A DNA stretch of 64,000 bases from Herbiconiux moechotypicola. GTDB taxonomy: Bacteria > Actinomycetota > Actinomycetes > Actinomycetales > Microbacteriaceae. The stretch lies in assembly GCF_024979255.1 (NCBI RefSeq), contig NZ_JANLCN010000012.1, forward strand, positions 79,567 to 143,566. Reading direction: 5' to 3'. Under the pieces are notes generated by a model. The model ran no database searches. It saw only the letters and a program-made list of their open reading frames with translations, and was not told where the DNA came from. This document shows positions 49,305-58,752 of this stretch, in pieces (position 1 is the first letter of the stretch; the number at the start of each line of letters is the position of its first letter). A program made the position numbers and the translations under genes.

Positions 49305-50723
49305 CTATTTGCGACCCCGGCGAGGACGAGACTTCAGGACCGCTTCAGCTTCGGCCTGCCCGCCACCGTAGTAGCTGTATTCGCTACCGCCGTACGAGTC
49401 GGGTCCCTTGCTCGGCAGCATGGTGAGAACGATCCCGGCGACCTTGCTGTTCGTTTGATTGAGGTTGCGGAGTGCGGCGCTGAGCTCGGACTTCTTGACC
49501 TTGCCTGCGGCCGCGACCACGATTGCGCCGGCGGTCAGGTTGCTCAGTACCGCCGCGTCCGTGACGGGAAGGAGAGGTGGTGAATCCAGGAGAACGTAGT
49601 CGACCTGCTCGTTCAGGGCTGCGAGCAGGCTCACCATCGCGTCGGACCCGAGGAGTTCGCTGGGGTTGGGGGGCACCTGACCCGCGGGCAGCACGAAGAG
49701 GTCTTTAGAGCCCCAGCGCTGAAGGACATCGGCCAGCGCGGCGCGGCCGATGAGTACGTCGGTCAGGCCGGCGGAACCCTCCAGTCCCATGTACTCGGCG
49801 AGCTTCGGCAGGCGGAGGTCGGCATCGATCAGAACGACTCGGGCGCCGGTCTCGGCGAGGGCCAGTGCGAGGTTCGCCGTCGTCGTGCTCTTGCCTTCTC
49901 CCGGGATGGATGACGTCACGACGAATGCGCGACTGTCATCGGTGGCGTTGACGAAACGCAAGTTCGTTCTCAGTGCGCGGAATGACTCGGCGCGCGGATT
50001 GCGCGGGTCGGTGTGGACGATCAGTGGATGCTTGTTCGACTCAGGATCGTACGTCGTGCCGCCGATGATCGGAATGTCCGTCAAGGCTTCGACGTCGTGT
50101 CGTCCATGGACCCTCGTATCGAGCGTTGAGCGGAGGGTGGCCGCTGCAAGCCCGAGAAGGAGGCCCAGCGCACCGCCGATCGCGAGATTCAGAGCCAGGT
50201 TCGGACTGGACGGCTGCGTGGAGGGTTCGGCGGGCTGAACTGTCTGCACCTTCACCAGGCTGGGGCCCCCGCCGGACGGCTTCTCGAGCTGGTCGACGAC
50301 GACCGTCTGGAAGCTGGAGGCCGTGGCGTTCGCGATGTTGGCGGCCATTTGGGGATCGGTGTCGGTGGCGGTGATCTCGATGATGACAGTCCCTGTGTTC
50401 GACGAGGCCGTGATCTGGTTGGCGAGTTCCGCGGCGCTCACGTCAAGGCCCAGTTCACGGATGACAGGATCGAGCACTGAGGGGCTGCCCACCACGTCAA
50501 CGTAGGACTTCACCTTCTGCTGTGCATAGCTGTTCCCCGACACGAGTTCGCCGGGGCTCGATGTGTCTGTGCTCTGCACGGAGACGAAGATCTTCGTCAT
50601 CGACTGATATCTCGGTGTGGCGACAATCGCCAATGCTGACCCTGCCGCGATGCCGAGAAGCACTCCGATGACGATGAACACCCAGCCCTTCCGGAGCACT
50701 CGAATGTAGTCTTGTAACGTCAC
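49305..50723 (-). CDS. Wzc-like chain-length regulator and BY-type tyrosine kinase (copy 2)
   Basis: A 472-residue protein, the same architecture as copy 1: two membrane helices, Wzz domain, Walker A SSIPGEGKSTT, Walker A' IDADLRLP, LLDSPPL. The tyrosines are fewer (DSYGGSEYSYYGGG) and the long acidic tail of copy 1 is absent. Start GTG 50723; AGAGG is 9 bases upstream. It heads an operon with the BNR and beta-helix genes. Confidence 0.93.
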   Translation of the reverse strand: MTLQDYIRVLRKGWVFIVIGVLLGIAAGSALAIVATPRYQSMTKIFVSVQSTDTSSPGELVSGNSYAQQKVKSYVDVVGSPSVLDPVIRELGLDVSAAELANQITASSNTGTVIIEITATDTDPQMAANIANATASSFQTVVVDQLEKPSGGGPSLVKVQTVQPAEPSTQPSSPNLALNLAIGGALGLLLGLAAATLRSTLDTRVHGRHDVEALTDIPIIGGTTYDPESNKHPLIVHTDPRNPRAESFRALRTNLRFVNATDDSRAFVVTSSIPGEGKSTTTANLALALAETGARVVLIDADLRLPKLAEYMGLEGSAGLTDVLIGRAALADVLQRWGSKDLFVLPAGQVPPNPSELLGSDAMVSLLAALNEQVDYVLLDSPPLLPVTDAAVLSNLTAGAIVVAAAGKVKKSELSAALRNLNQTNSKVAGIVLTMLPSKGPDSYGGSEYSYYGGGQAEAEAVLKSRPRRGRK

Positions 50724-50909
50724 TCTCGGTTGCCTCTCGTCAATTCAGCAGGTGCGGCGAAATTGTCTCGACTTCGGAAGAGACCGAGCCTGTGCCCCGC
50801 GACGATTGTTTCACACTCGTTCATCGGTTCTGAAAACTAGCCTCGTCGTCGACATCTCGGTCGGCATTGGTCGCCCACCTCTCTCGGCTGCCTCGCTGCG
50901 AATGTCCGT

Positions 50910-50915
50910 TATGAT
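50910..50915 (+). promoter_or_regulatory. Candidate -10 (TATGAT) for the stalk-protein gene
   Basis: TATGAT about 55 bases before GTG 50969, in the divergent gap with wzc-like copy 2. Confidence 0.35.
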
Positions 50916-50968
50916 CGTGCAGACCGACTGCTCGATTCCGGATCAACTACCTGCAACAGGGAGACCTT

Positions 50969-52057
50969 GTGGAGAAGGCGCGAATCACCGGCCTGGGGCT
51001 CGCCTTCATGGCTGCGCTGCTGCTGTGCAACGCGTCTCTCGCGTCTGCCGCCGCTCAGCCGATCACGAGCGGAGTTGTGGCGGAGATCGATCTCGATTCG
51101 CCAATCGTCGTGCCCGAGCCGGAACCCACGGTGGACCCGGAGCCTGAACCCACGGACGAACCTGTGGAGCCGGAGCCCCTCCCTACGGAGGTCCCGGTGG
51201 ATCCCGGCGAGCCCGAGGTTCCCGTCCCTGCACCCGAACAGCCGGTTGAGGCTCCTCAGCCCGAGGAATCGGTCCCGGATGTGACCGACGAGGGCCCGGC
51301 GGACGAGGTAGACCAGAACGAATTCTCCGATGACCTCGACTCGGAGGAGCAGATCCCGGTTGCGCCCGTCGAGACACCCACACCGACCCCGACCCCGACC
51401 CCGATTCCCGCAGTCGATATCTTCGCTCCGTTCTATCCACCGTCGAGCGGAGCCGCACGCGACAGCATGCCGCTTGTCTTCGGGGGAGCGGCGGTTGGCC
51501 TGGTCGTGCTGGCGGCGATCATCTCATTCGTCCTCGCGAGAGTGCGCCTCGCGCGAATGCGCACCATGGCGCATGTCGACGTCGAGCGAGATCGTTCGAA
51601 AGGTGCGGCCAGCGCCACAACTCGGGAGCCCCTGCCTACCAAGCTCGACATCTCGTCGTTGACGGGTGGCGCGACAGCCGCGAATGCGGTCGTTGCTGAC
51701 GATCGCACGAGCGCCTATCACCTGGACCTGCCCGACAAGGGTGCGCAGGTGCGGCCGACAGCAGCCCCAGGACAGTTTCGCTTTCCCGGCGCGTCGACCG
51801 CCCCGAGACGACCTCAGGTCTCCACTGAAGCCCACTTCGGTTCGTTGTCGAAGCTCCTGGGTGTCAGAGTGGTGCGAGTCATCACCGATGTACGCACCGA
51901 CCTTACGGGCATCATGCCCGCCCGCCCCGATGCCTCCGTCGAGTCCACAAAATTCGAGATACCTGAAGTCGGCGCGGTGCGGAAGCGCAAAGCTCGACTC
52001 GCGGCCTCTGACTCGCGATTCCTTCTTCCTGCAACAACGGTGACGCGGCCCAGTTAG
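50969..52057 (+). CDS. Acidic Pro/Glu-rich single-pass membrane protein
   Basis: A 362-residue protein of unrecognised family. Signal peptide (MAALLLCNASLASAAA), an outside stalk (about residues 45-145) rich in PEPEPT-, VDPE- and PTPTP-type repeats, one membrane helix (VFGGAAVGLVVLAAIISFVLA) and a basic cytoplasmic tail of about 180 residues. GTG 50969 has AGGGAG at 5 bases. The stalk could span the wall; the inside part could contact the kinase system. It is divergent from the wzc-like gene and upstream of a beta-helix gene. Confidence 0.68.
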   Translation: MEKARITGLGLAFMAALLLCNASLASAAAQPITSGVVAEIDLDSPIVVPEPEPTVDPEPEPTDEPVEPEPLPTEVPVDPGEPEVPVPAPEQPVEAPQPEESVPDVTDEGPADEVDQNEFSDDLDSEEQIPVAPVETPTPTPTPTPIPAVDIFAPFYPPSSGAARDSMPLVFGGAAVGLVVLAAIISFVLARVRLARMRTMAHVDVERDRSKGAASATTREPLPTKLDISSLTGGATAANAVVADDRTSAYHLDLPDKGAQVRPTAAPGQFRFPGASTAPRRPQVSTEAHFGSLSKLLGVRVVRVITDVRTDLTGIMPARPDASVESTKFEIPEVGAVRKRKARLAASDSRFLLPATTVTRPS

Positions 52058-52135
52058 TCACGCTACGAGACCGCGTCCTGCTGTGATTCGGCGAGGGCGT
52101 GGCGCTGAAACCCCTCGACGTCAAGGAGACGAGCG

Positions 52136-54424
52136 GTGCCTGACCTGAACGATGCCGGCCGAATTGCCCGTCGAGGTCTCCTGGCCGGGGCACTTGCTCT
52201 GGGTGCAGCACCGCTGGCCGGCGCTTTTCGATCCGCCGATTCGTCAGAAGGGCCATTCATCCCAGAAGGCCAACGTGGTGTGCCTTCAGGCGTCGCGGCG
52301 TTGGACGCCGAAGGCAACGTTCTCACTGGTAGCCCACGACCTCGGATCTTGGCGGAACGACGCCGCGTCGACGCAATCGCCTACGTGGCGGACCCTGAGC
52401 AGTATGACGGCATCGACCCGACTGGAGAATCCGATTCGTCCGAGGGACTCAACGCATTGATCGCCACACTGCCTGCGGGTGCCACACTCGTCATTCCACC
52501 TGGCCGTTACTTGTTGGATGAGCCCTTGCAGAATCTCGAAGACGACGGCACCACGACGAAGTCATTGTCGCTGCGGGGATTCGGGGCGACACTGGTGCGC
52601 ACCGGCGCGGGTGCCGGCATCATCTTCCGTGGCGGCTTCGAGACAGTCTTCACGCCGACCGCCCTCCCTCTCGCGATCGGCATCCCGGGGCAGGACTCCA
52701 TCGACGGCAACAACCTCACCCCGGGGACCGAGATCGAACTGAGAGCTGTGCCGCCTGGCTGGCGAGTCGGTGACATCGTCAAGCTGGTCGCTGACGATTC
52801 CGCGAAGGGTGCCAGGGTGACCAAGCTCTCGGATCCTGACGGTGATCGTTTGAACAGGGTCGGTCAGTTCCTCGTGATCGCGGAGATCGACGGGCGAAAG
52901 GTGCGTCTTTTCGGCTCTCTTCGCGATGACTTCGTCACGAACGTCAGAGTCGCTCGAATGTCCGAGGCGACGATCTCGATCGAAGGGCTTGAATTCGATA
53001 TGACAGATGGCGCACTGGCCAATCAGGACTGGTCGTCGGAGCACATACGGATCTCGTCGATGATCGCTCCGAAGGTGAGCGCGATTCGAATCCGCCGCGG
53101 CAACGGCATGGGCGTCCAATTCGTCAGCTGTTACGGGTTCTCCTTCCGCGATTCGGTCGTGCAGCGCCTCATAGACGACCCTGTCAATGGGCGGTTCGGG
53201 TACGCCGTCATGAACAGCCAATCCTTCGGGGGCGCGGTCGACGGATGTGTGTTCAGTCAGGTGCGACATGCTTACACCGACGGGGTGGTCGGGTCGGCTG
53301 CGAATGAGCCGACCTTGGCCCGCTACGGGCGCCCGGAGTTCACCAGTGTCTCGAATTCCGTCTGCACGGCGGCGACCACCAGCGCCTGGAACACTCACCA
53401 CGGCGGTCGTGGCACCAGCTTCGTGAATTGCACGGCCATCGGAGGCCGAAGTGCGTTCGCACTGCGCGGTCGAGGTCACCGGATTCTCGGCGGCCTCGCT
53501 CGGGACGTCAACGGCCCCGCGGTCGCGTTCTATGTGGACAATGCGCAAGCCGATTGCGACTCGCACCTAGTCGACGGCCTCAGCGTCGAGAACGTGGCAA
53601 CGGTCCTCCGCTCCAATCTCGTCGGAGAGCAGGAGTGCTCGTCGGTCGTCAACGTGACGGCTCGTGGCGTGTCACGTCGCGTGATGGACCTGAGAGGAAG
53701 TCGCATCCGGGCTGACAACTGGTGGGTGGAGATGGGACCGAAAATAGACAATGCGGATGATGAGGCATTGATCTCCCTGGTCAGAGACTGCTCTCTCGAG
53801 GCGTCCGGCATCGTTATCGATACGACCCGAGCGACAGAGATTACGGGACCGCGATTGACCGTGTTCAGCGCCGATGGGGGCGCCGAGGAGTCGCAGACGC
53901 TCGACGTCAGGCAGGCCGTTCTCCACAATCTCGACTCCCAGTTCGGTCAGCTCGTGACGAACGGTCCATCCGCCACGAAGTACATCACGATGGAGGCGGA
54001 TGAGCCGTTCATCCCGGCTGCGGACCGGCCGATCGTTGACGACGCAGGCGCAGGCGGTTCGGTCAGCTACAACGTGCGATCGACCTCGGCGAACAGCAAC
54101 AGCCTCGTCGTGCGGGGGGCAGATGTTGAAAGCCCTCGGACAGCGCGTCTGATCGCGCTCTGCCGCGGTACCGTCTTCCTGGACTGCATCCCGGACAGTC
54201 GAGGGCGGACAGTCGCGAACCTCCTTCCCGGCGACGGCTTCGGCCAGCAGCTGTTCGTCAGGAACAGCGGAGGCGATGGCGATCTGACCGTGGACCACGG
54301 CCCTGATGCGAACACCGACTTAGCCGGTCGGAGGAGCTCCGTCCTTCAGCCGGGGTCGTCGATGCATCTGGCCTGGCTTCCGGCCGACGGGTCTGGTGGC
54401 GGTCGGTGGACGCAGATGAGCTGA
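52136..54424 (+). CDS. Tat-exported right-handed beta-helix protein (copy 2)
   Basis: A 762-residue paralogue of the protein at 45936-48179: Tat-type signal IARRGLLAGALALG, then YDGIDPTGESDSSEGLNALIATLPAGATLVIPPGRY, repeats with conserved turns, and a similar C-terminal domain. Start GTG 52136 follows AAGGAG at 7 bases. Together with its partner it forms a divergent pair around the wzc-like, BNR and stalk genes. Confidence 0.85.
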   Translation: MPDLNDAGRIARRGLLAGALALGAAPLAGAFRSADSSEGPFIPEGQRGVPSGVAALDAEGNVLTGSPRPRILAERRRVDAIAYVADPEQYDGIDPTGESDSSEGLNALIATLPAGATLVIPPGRYLLDEPLQNLEDDGTTTKSLSLRGFGATLVRTGAGAGIIFRGGFETVFTPTALPLAIGIPGQDSIDGNNLTPGTEIELRAVPPGWRVGDIVKLVADDSAKGARVTKLSDPDGDRLNRVGQFLVIAEIDGRKVRLFGSLRDDFVTNVRVARMSEATISIEGLEFDMTDGALANQDWSSEHIRISSMIAPKVSAIRIRRGNGMGVQFVSCYGFSFRDSVVQRLIDDPVNGRFGYAVMNSQSFGGAVDGCVFSQVRHAYTDGVVGSAANEPTLARYGRPEFTSVSNSVCTAATTSAWNTHHGGRGTSFVNCTAIGGRSAFALRGRGHRILGGLARDVNGPAVAFYVDNAQADCDSHLVDGLSVENVATVLRSNLVGEQECSSVVNVTARGVSRRVMDLRGSRIRADNWWVEMGPKIDNADDEALISLVRDCSLEASGIVIDTTRATEITGPRLTVFSADGGAEESQTLDVRQAVLHNLDSQFGQLVTNGPSATKYITMEADEPFIPAADRPIVDDAGAGGSVSYNVRSTSANSNSLVVRGADVESPRTARLIALCRGTVFLDCIPDSRGRTVANLLPGDGFGQQLFVRNSGGDGDLTVDHGPDANTDLAGRRSSVLQPGSSMHLAWLPADGSGGGRWTQMS

Positions 54425-54455
54425 GTCACCCGATGGCGGAGAGGCCACGTCGCGG

Positions 54456-54461
54456 TATCGT
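54456..54461 (+). promoter_or_regulatory. Candidate -10 (TATCGT) for a leaderless lipoprotein mRNA
   Basis: TATCGT, 7 bases, then ATG 54469; no ribosome-binding site. Confidence 0.35.
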
Positions 54462-54468
54462 GTCCGGC

Positions 54469-54981
54469 ATGGGACGTCGACGAGTCTTTGCCTTCTCGAT
54501 GCTCGCGCTTGTGACCATCGGACTTGCTGCCTGCGACGCGCCCTCGACGAGCCCGAGTTCGACGGTCGTGACGTTCCCGCCGACTGCCACGACTCAGCCG
54601 AGTGCCCCAGCGGATGGATCCGCCCCGGCCCCTGATGACACCACTCCACCTCCAACCTCGGCTGGTGATTCCACAGCGACCGCAGACGCCCCAGGAGAAG
54701 CGCCCGAACTACCTGTGGCACCCGAAGACACTCTCGTCAACGGTTGGACTCCCGAGGCGGTGTACCAAGCATGCAGCGCTCGTCACGATGAGCTGTTCGA
54801 TCCGGGGATGTTGGTGAGCCGGGCGCCGTTCCAGGACAGCGAGATCCATGAGATCGACGCAGGCATCTGGACGGTCTCCATTCCCGTTGAAAGAGTCGAA
54901 GCCGGGCCTGGCACGCAGTCGTGCACCGTTTCAGGGTCGCCCGCGGAGCCCATCGTAGAAGCACTCGATAACGCCTACTGA
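54469..54981 (+). CDS. Secreted lipoprotein of unknown function
   Basis: A 170-residue protein with lipobox (LVTIGLAACDAPS), a Thr/Pro/Ala spacer and a small domain with two Cys (VYQACSARHDELFDPG, TQSCTVSG). Start ATG 54469 (leaderless) is preferred over an upstream in-frame ATG at 54406 that overlaps the beta-helix gene. No family recognised. Confidence 0.75.
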   Translation: MGRRRVFAFSMLALVTIGLAACDAPSTSPSSTVVTFPPTATTQPSAPADGSAPAPDDTTPPPTSAGDSTATADAPGEAPELPVAPEDTLVNGWTPEAVYQACSARHDELFDPGMLVSRAPFQDSEIHEIDAGIWTVSIPVERVEAGPGTQSCTVSGSPAEPIVEALDNAY

Positions 54982-55098
54982 GCGACTGCATCGCGCCGAT
55001 GATAGCGTGTGTTCGCGGGACAGCACGCAGTGGGGGAGCTCGGTCACAGCATCACCAGGCTCAACACCCAGCGTCTGGCATGTGTAGGGGGGTCGAAA

Positions 55099-57270
55099 AT
55101 GCCATCGCCGATCGGCAATGAGAACACCGCAGTGACGGACGCGCTGCCGAAGAGTTCCTTCCGGCCCGATATCCAGGGGCTCCGCGCCATCGCGGTGATC
55201 GCGGTGATCATGGATCACCTGTTCGCATGGCCCACCGGCGGCTTCGTCGGAGTCGACGTCTTTTTTGTCGTCAGCGGATTCCTCATCACGGGGATCGTCC
55301 TGCGCGAATACCAGAAGACCGAGCACATCTCCTTCCTGGGCTTCTACCGAAGGCGCATCCGCAGAATCCTGCCTGCAGCGACCCTCGTGATCGTCGTCAC
55401 CATCGCCGCGTCCTTCGTTCTACTGCCGCAGGGGCGAGCGGTTCAGACGGCCGTCGACGGTTTCTGGGCGTTCTTCTTCTCGGCCAACTGGCACATGGCA
55501 CTAGTAGGCACGGACTATTTCCAACTCGGCCTGCCACCCTCGCCATTGCAGCACTACTGGTCACTTTCGGTAGAGGAACAGTTCTACTTCGTATGGCCTT
55601 GGATGATGCTGGGTATCTTCTTGGTCACAGCCCGCCTCGGTTTCGCACACAACTCGCGCAGACGATTCGTGCTCGTTGCCTTCATTGCCGCGACGGTCGC
55701 TTCGTTCGTGTGGTCGGTTTACGAGACATCGAGTAACCCGAGTTTCGCCTATTTCTCGACGTTCTCGAGGGCATGGGAGTTGGGGGTGGGTGCCATCCTC
55801 GCCGCTCTCGTCCCTGTGGTGTCCACGATCGTGCCCAACGCCCTCCGACCAGTCCTCGGCTGGATGGGTCTTGCGGGCATAGTCGCCTCCGTGTTCGTGA
55901 TCTCCCCTCAGGTGCCGTTTCCCGGCCCTGGCGCCGCACTACCGGTGCTCTCGACCGCGCTGCTGATTGCGGCCGGAACGGGGGCCAGGGGCTCAACGTA
56001 CAACTGGGCTCTCCTTCCGCTGACCAACCGCGTCAGCCGTTATGTGGGCGACATCTCCTACTCGCTGTACCTCTGGCATTTCCCCGTCATCATCCTCCTC
56101 GCGGCACTAGTTCCGTCGGACACGGTCATCTACTTCCTCGCATGCCTCGCGACGATGTTCGTCCTTGCGATCCTGAGCTACCACCTGGTCGAGAACACTA
56201 TTCGCGACTCTGCGTGGCTCGAGCCCCGGAACTCTGAGGCGAAAAGACGCGCGAGGCGACGCGCGCGCCAGCGTCGACATCGAAAGGCGCGGCTCCCTGC
56301 CTCTCAGGTCGTGGGCATTGTGGCGAGTGGAGTTCTGGCGGTCGTGCTGCTCGCTGTCGCTCTCGCCCCGCAGCCCACCAGCACCGTCGCCGTCTATCAA
56401 CCCGACTCGACGAATGGGCAGGGAGTGCCTACTGCGGCCGCCTCGGAGCCGTGCTCCGGAGCCGACTTCATGGACGCCACCAAGTCGCCGTCCTGCGATC
56501 TGAACAGCATCCCTAACGAATTGACCCCTTCGGTGGACGGACTCGCAGCCGACACGGGGATATCGTTCGACTGCTACAAGCTCGCCGAACAGCCGTTCCG
56601 CACCTGCAATTACGGTTCGAAGTCAGCGGACGCAACACGGGTCGCGCTGGTCGGCGACAGTCACGCGGCGGTGCTCCTCCCCGCGCTCGTGCCTGAATTG
56701 AAGGCACGCAACTGGTCGCTCGACACCTACGTCGGTAATGGATGTCAATGGAAGAATCCGCTTCCAGGGGGCAACTGCGTCGAGGCGATGGATCAGACCC
56801 GGGCTCTGCTCGAATCGGCCGCAGACCCCTACGACATCATCATCACCACAGGTGCGCGCTGGGCCGGAGGTGACCCTGAGTCAGCGGCAGCTGCGTACAG
56901 GACTGCGTGGGGAGCAGCAACCTCCCTCGGCACGAAAGTGGTCGTAGTGGGCGACGTGCCTGCCGTCACCGAGGAGGGGCTCGCCTGTATCTCGAGATTC
57001 GGATTCCAGGCGAATGACAACGACTGCGGAACCTCGGCTGCGGATGCTTTCGCGCAGACCGACCCCTTGATCCAAGCCTCGGCCGACATGCCCGGGGTGT
57101 CCCTCGTCGATCTCACCGACTATTTCTGTGCGGACGACTTCTGTCCCTCCGTGATCGGGAATGTCATCGTCTACCGAGACACGGCGAATCACGTCACACA
57201 GTCGTATATGAAAACACTGGCTCCCTATCTGTGGGCAAGGATCGACACAGCGGCTGGGGCTCCCGCCTGA
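55099..57270 (+). CDS. OafA/YrhL-type acyltransferase with SGNH domain (copy 2)
   Basis: A 723-residue paralogue of 31596-33596. The AT3 domain starts FRPDIQGLRAIAVIAVIMDHL with the catalytic His; the SGNH domain has ALVGDSHAAVLLPAL and YRDTANHVT. A stretch of Arg/Lys (residues about 375-405) separates the two domains on the inside. I use ATG 55099, which has GGGGGG 7 bases upstream; the frame is open upstream but lacks such a site. Confidence 0.9.
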   Translation: MPSPIGNENTAVTDALPKSSFRPDIQGLRAIAVIAVIMDHLFAWPTGGFVGVDVFFVVSGFLITGIVLREYQKTEHISFLGFYRRRIRRILPAATLVIVVTIAASFVLLPQGRAVQTAVDGFWAFFFSANWHMALVGTDYFQLGLPPSPLQHYWSLSVEEQFYFVWPWMMLGIFLVTARLGFAHNSRRRFVLVAFIAATVASFVWSVYETSSNPSFAYFSTFSRAWELGVGAILAALVPVVSTIVPNALRPVLGWMGLAGIVASVFVISPQVPFPGPGAALPVLSTALLIAAGTGARGSTYNWALLPLTNRVSRYVGDISYSLYLWHFPVIILLAALVPSDTVIYFLACLATMFVLAILSYHLVENTIRDSAWLEPRNSEAKRRARRRARQRRHRKARLPASQVVGIVASGVLAVVLLAVALAPQPTSTVAVYQPDSTNGQGVPTAAASEPCSGADFMDATKSPSCDLNSIPNELTPSVDGLAADTGISFDCYKLAEQPFRTCNYGSKSADATRVALVGDSHAAVLLPALVPELKARNWSLDTYVGNGCQWKNPLPGGNCVEAMDQTRALLESAADPYDIIITTGARWAGGDPESAAAAYRTAWGAATSLGTKVVVVGDVPAVTEEGLACISRFGFQANDNDCGTSAADAFAQTDPLIQASADMPGVSLVDLTDYFCADDFCPSVIGNVIVYRDTANHVTQSYMKTLAPYLWARIDTAAGAPA

Positions 57271-57371
57271 TTCCTGCGGCATCAGCAGGCGCTGCTCGAC
57301 ACACACCGGCAATACAACTCTGCTAGAAAATACAGGCCGGGATCGGATGGTCCCACAGGAAGGTTGTTGGA

Positions 57372-58688
57372 ATGAAGATCTCCGTCATCGGATGTGGGTA
57401 CCTCGGTGCAGTCCACGCGGCAGCTATGGCCGAGCTGGGACACGAGGTGGTCGGCATCGATGTCGACGAGCGCAAGATCGAAGCGCTCGCCGCCGGTAGA
57501 GCTCCCTTCTTCGAACCCGGACTTCCCGAGATCTTGACCTCCGCCGGTGCATCAGGAAGGCTGTCGTTCTCCACCGACATGGCCGACGTGAAGGGCGCCA
57601 CCGTGCACTTCATCGCGGTCGGCACGCCGCAGAAGGCCGGCTCGTACAGCGCCGACCTGACGTACGTCGATGCTGCAGTCGATTCCCTCATCCCTCATCT
57701 CAAGTCTGGCGATCTGGTCGTCGGCAAGTCCACGGTTCCGGTCGGCACTGCCGCTCGCCTGGCCGATAAGGTGACATCCGCCGTGCCGGGTGCCAATTTG
57801 GCGTGGAACCCTGAATTCCTGCGTGAGGGCTTCGCGGTCGAGGACACCATCTCGCCCGATCGGCTGGTCTATGGGGTGTCGCCGGTCGCGGAGGTCGCGG
57901 AAGTGTCGACGAACATCTTGAACTCGGTCTACGCCAAGGCCCTCGCCGAAGAGACGCCTCTCGTGGTGACCGATTACGCCACGGCAGAACTCGTGAAGGT
58001 CTCGGCCAACGCCTTTCTCGCCACCAAGATCTCTTTCATCAACGCCATTGCCGAGATAGCCGAGGTCACGGGCGGTAATGTCACCGAACTCGCTGACGCG
58101 ATCGGTTTCGACGCCCGGATCGGCCGTCGATTCTTGAACGCGGGCATCGGTTTCGGCGGCGGATGCCTGCCGAAGGACATTCGCGCATTCGGCGCCCGGG
58201 CCGAAGAGCTCGGTCGCGGTGAGTCGCTGGCCTTCCTCAAAGAGGTGGACTCGATCAATCTCCGCAGGCGTCAGCATGTCGTCGACCTGGTGGTCGACCT
58301 GTTGGGAGGCCAGGCCTTCAACAAACGGGTCGCCGTTCTGGGACTGGCTTTCAAGCCCGATTCCGATGACATCCGCGATTCGCCTGCGCTGGACATCGCC
58401 GTTCAGCTGAACGGGCTCGGAGCGATCGTCACGGCCACCGACCCGGAGGCCATTGCGAACGCAAGCGCCAAGCATCCTCAGCTGCACTTCGTGCCCTCGG
58501 TGGCAGAGGCCGTCGAACAAGCAGAAGTCGTCCTGCTGTTGACGGAATGGAAGGAATATCGCGCACTGCTTCCCGCCGACATCGAGGCCGGAGTGGGTTC
58601 CAAGCGCATCATCGACGGGAGGAACGTCCTCGACTCCGCCACGTGGCGCGCAGCGGGGTGGGAATATCGAGCCATGGGCCGGCCGTAA
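57372..58688 (+). CDS. ugd: UDP-glucose 6-dehydrogenase
   Basis: A 438-residue enzyme that makes UDP-glucuronate, an EPS precursor. NAD site ISVIGCGYLGAVHAA, catalytic Cys in GFGGGCLPKDIRAF, and the UDP-binding C-terminal domain (AVLGLAFKPDSDDIRDSPA). Start ATG 57372 follows AGGAAGG. It indicates that the polymer probably contains glucuronic acid (or a derivative). Confidence 0.96.
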   Translation: MKISVIGCGYLGAVHAAAMAELGHEVVGIDVDERKIEALAAGRAPFFEPGLPEILTSAGASGRLSFSTDMADVKGATVHFIAVGTPQKAGSYSADLTYVDAAVDSLIPHLKSGDLVVGKSTVPVGTAARLADKVTSAVPGANLAWNPEFLREGFAVEDTISPDRLVYGVSPVAEVAEVSTNILNSVYAKALAEETPLVVTDYATAELVKVSANAFLATKISFINAIAEIAEVTGGNVTELADAIGFDARIGRRFLNAGIGFGGGCLPKDIRAFGARAEELGRGESLAFLKEVDSINLRRRQHVVDLVVDLLGGQAFNKRVAVLGLAFKPDSDDIRDSPALDIAVQLNGLGAIVTATDPEAIANASAKHPQLHFVPSVAEAVEQAEVVLLLTEWKEYRALLPADIEAGVGSKRIIDGRNVLDSATWRAAGWEYRAMGRP

Positions 58689-58740
58689 AGATCGCCGCTT
58701 CTTCACGCGGGCTGTGGAACTCTCGGTGTATACAACCGCG

Positions 58741-58746
58741 TAGGAT
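58741..58746 (+). promoter_or_regulatory. Candidate -10 (TAGGAT) for leaderless mqo
   Basis: TAGGAT, 6 bases, then GTG 58753; a TGTATACA palindrome lies 6-13 bases upstream of it. Confidence 0.4.
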
Positions 58747-58752
58747 CGAATT

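Noticed and set aside
51120..51420. Tandem Pro/Glu/Thr codon repeats as a possible CRISPR or assembly artefact
   Set aside because: The repeats are irregular, in frame and within a stalk-type protein; no spacer pattern.
57280..57300. Short AGCAGGCGCTGCT inverted repeat after the acyltransferase gene as a terminator
   Set aside because: The stem is only five base pairs with a three-base loop and no U-run.
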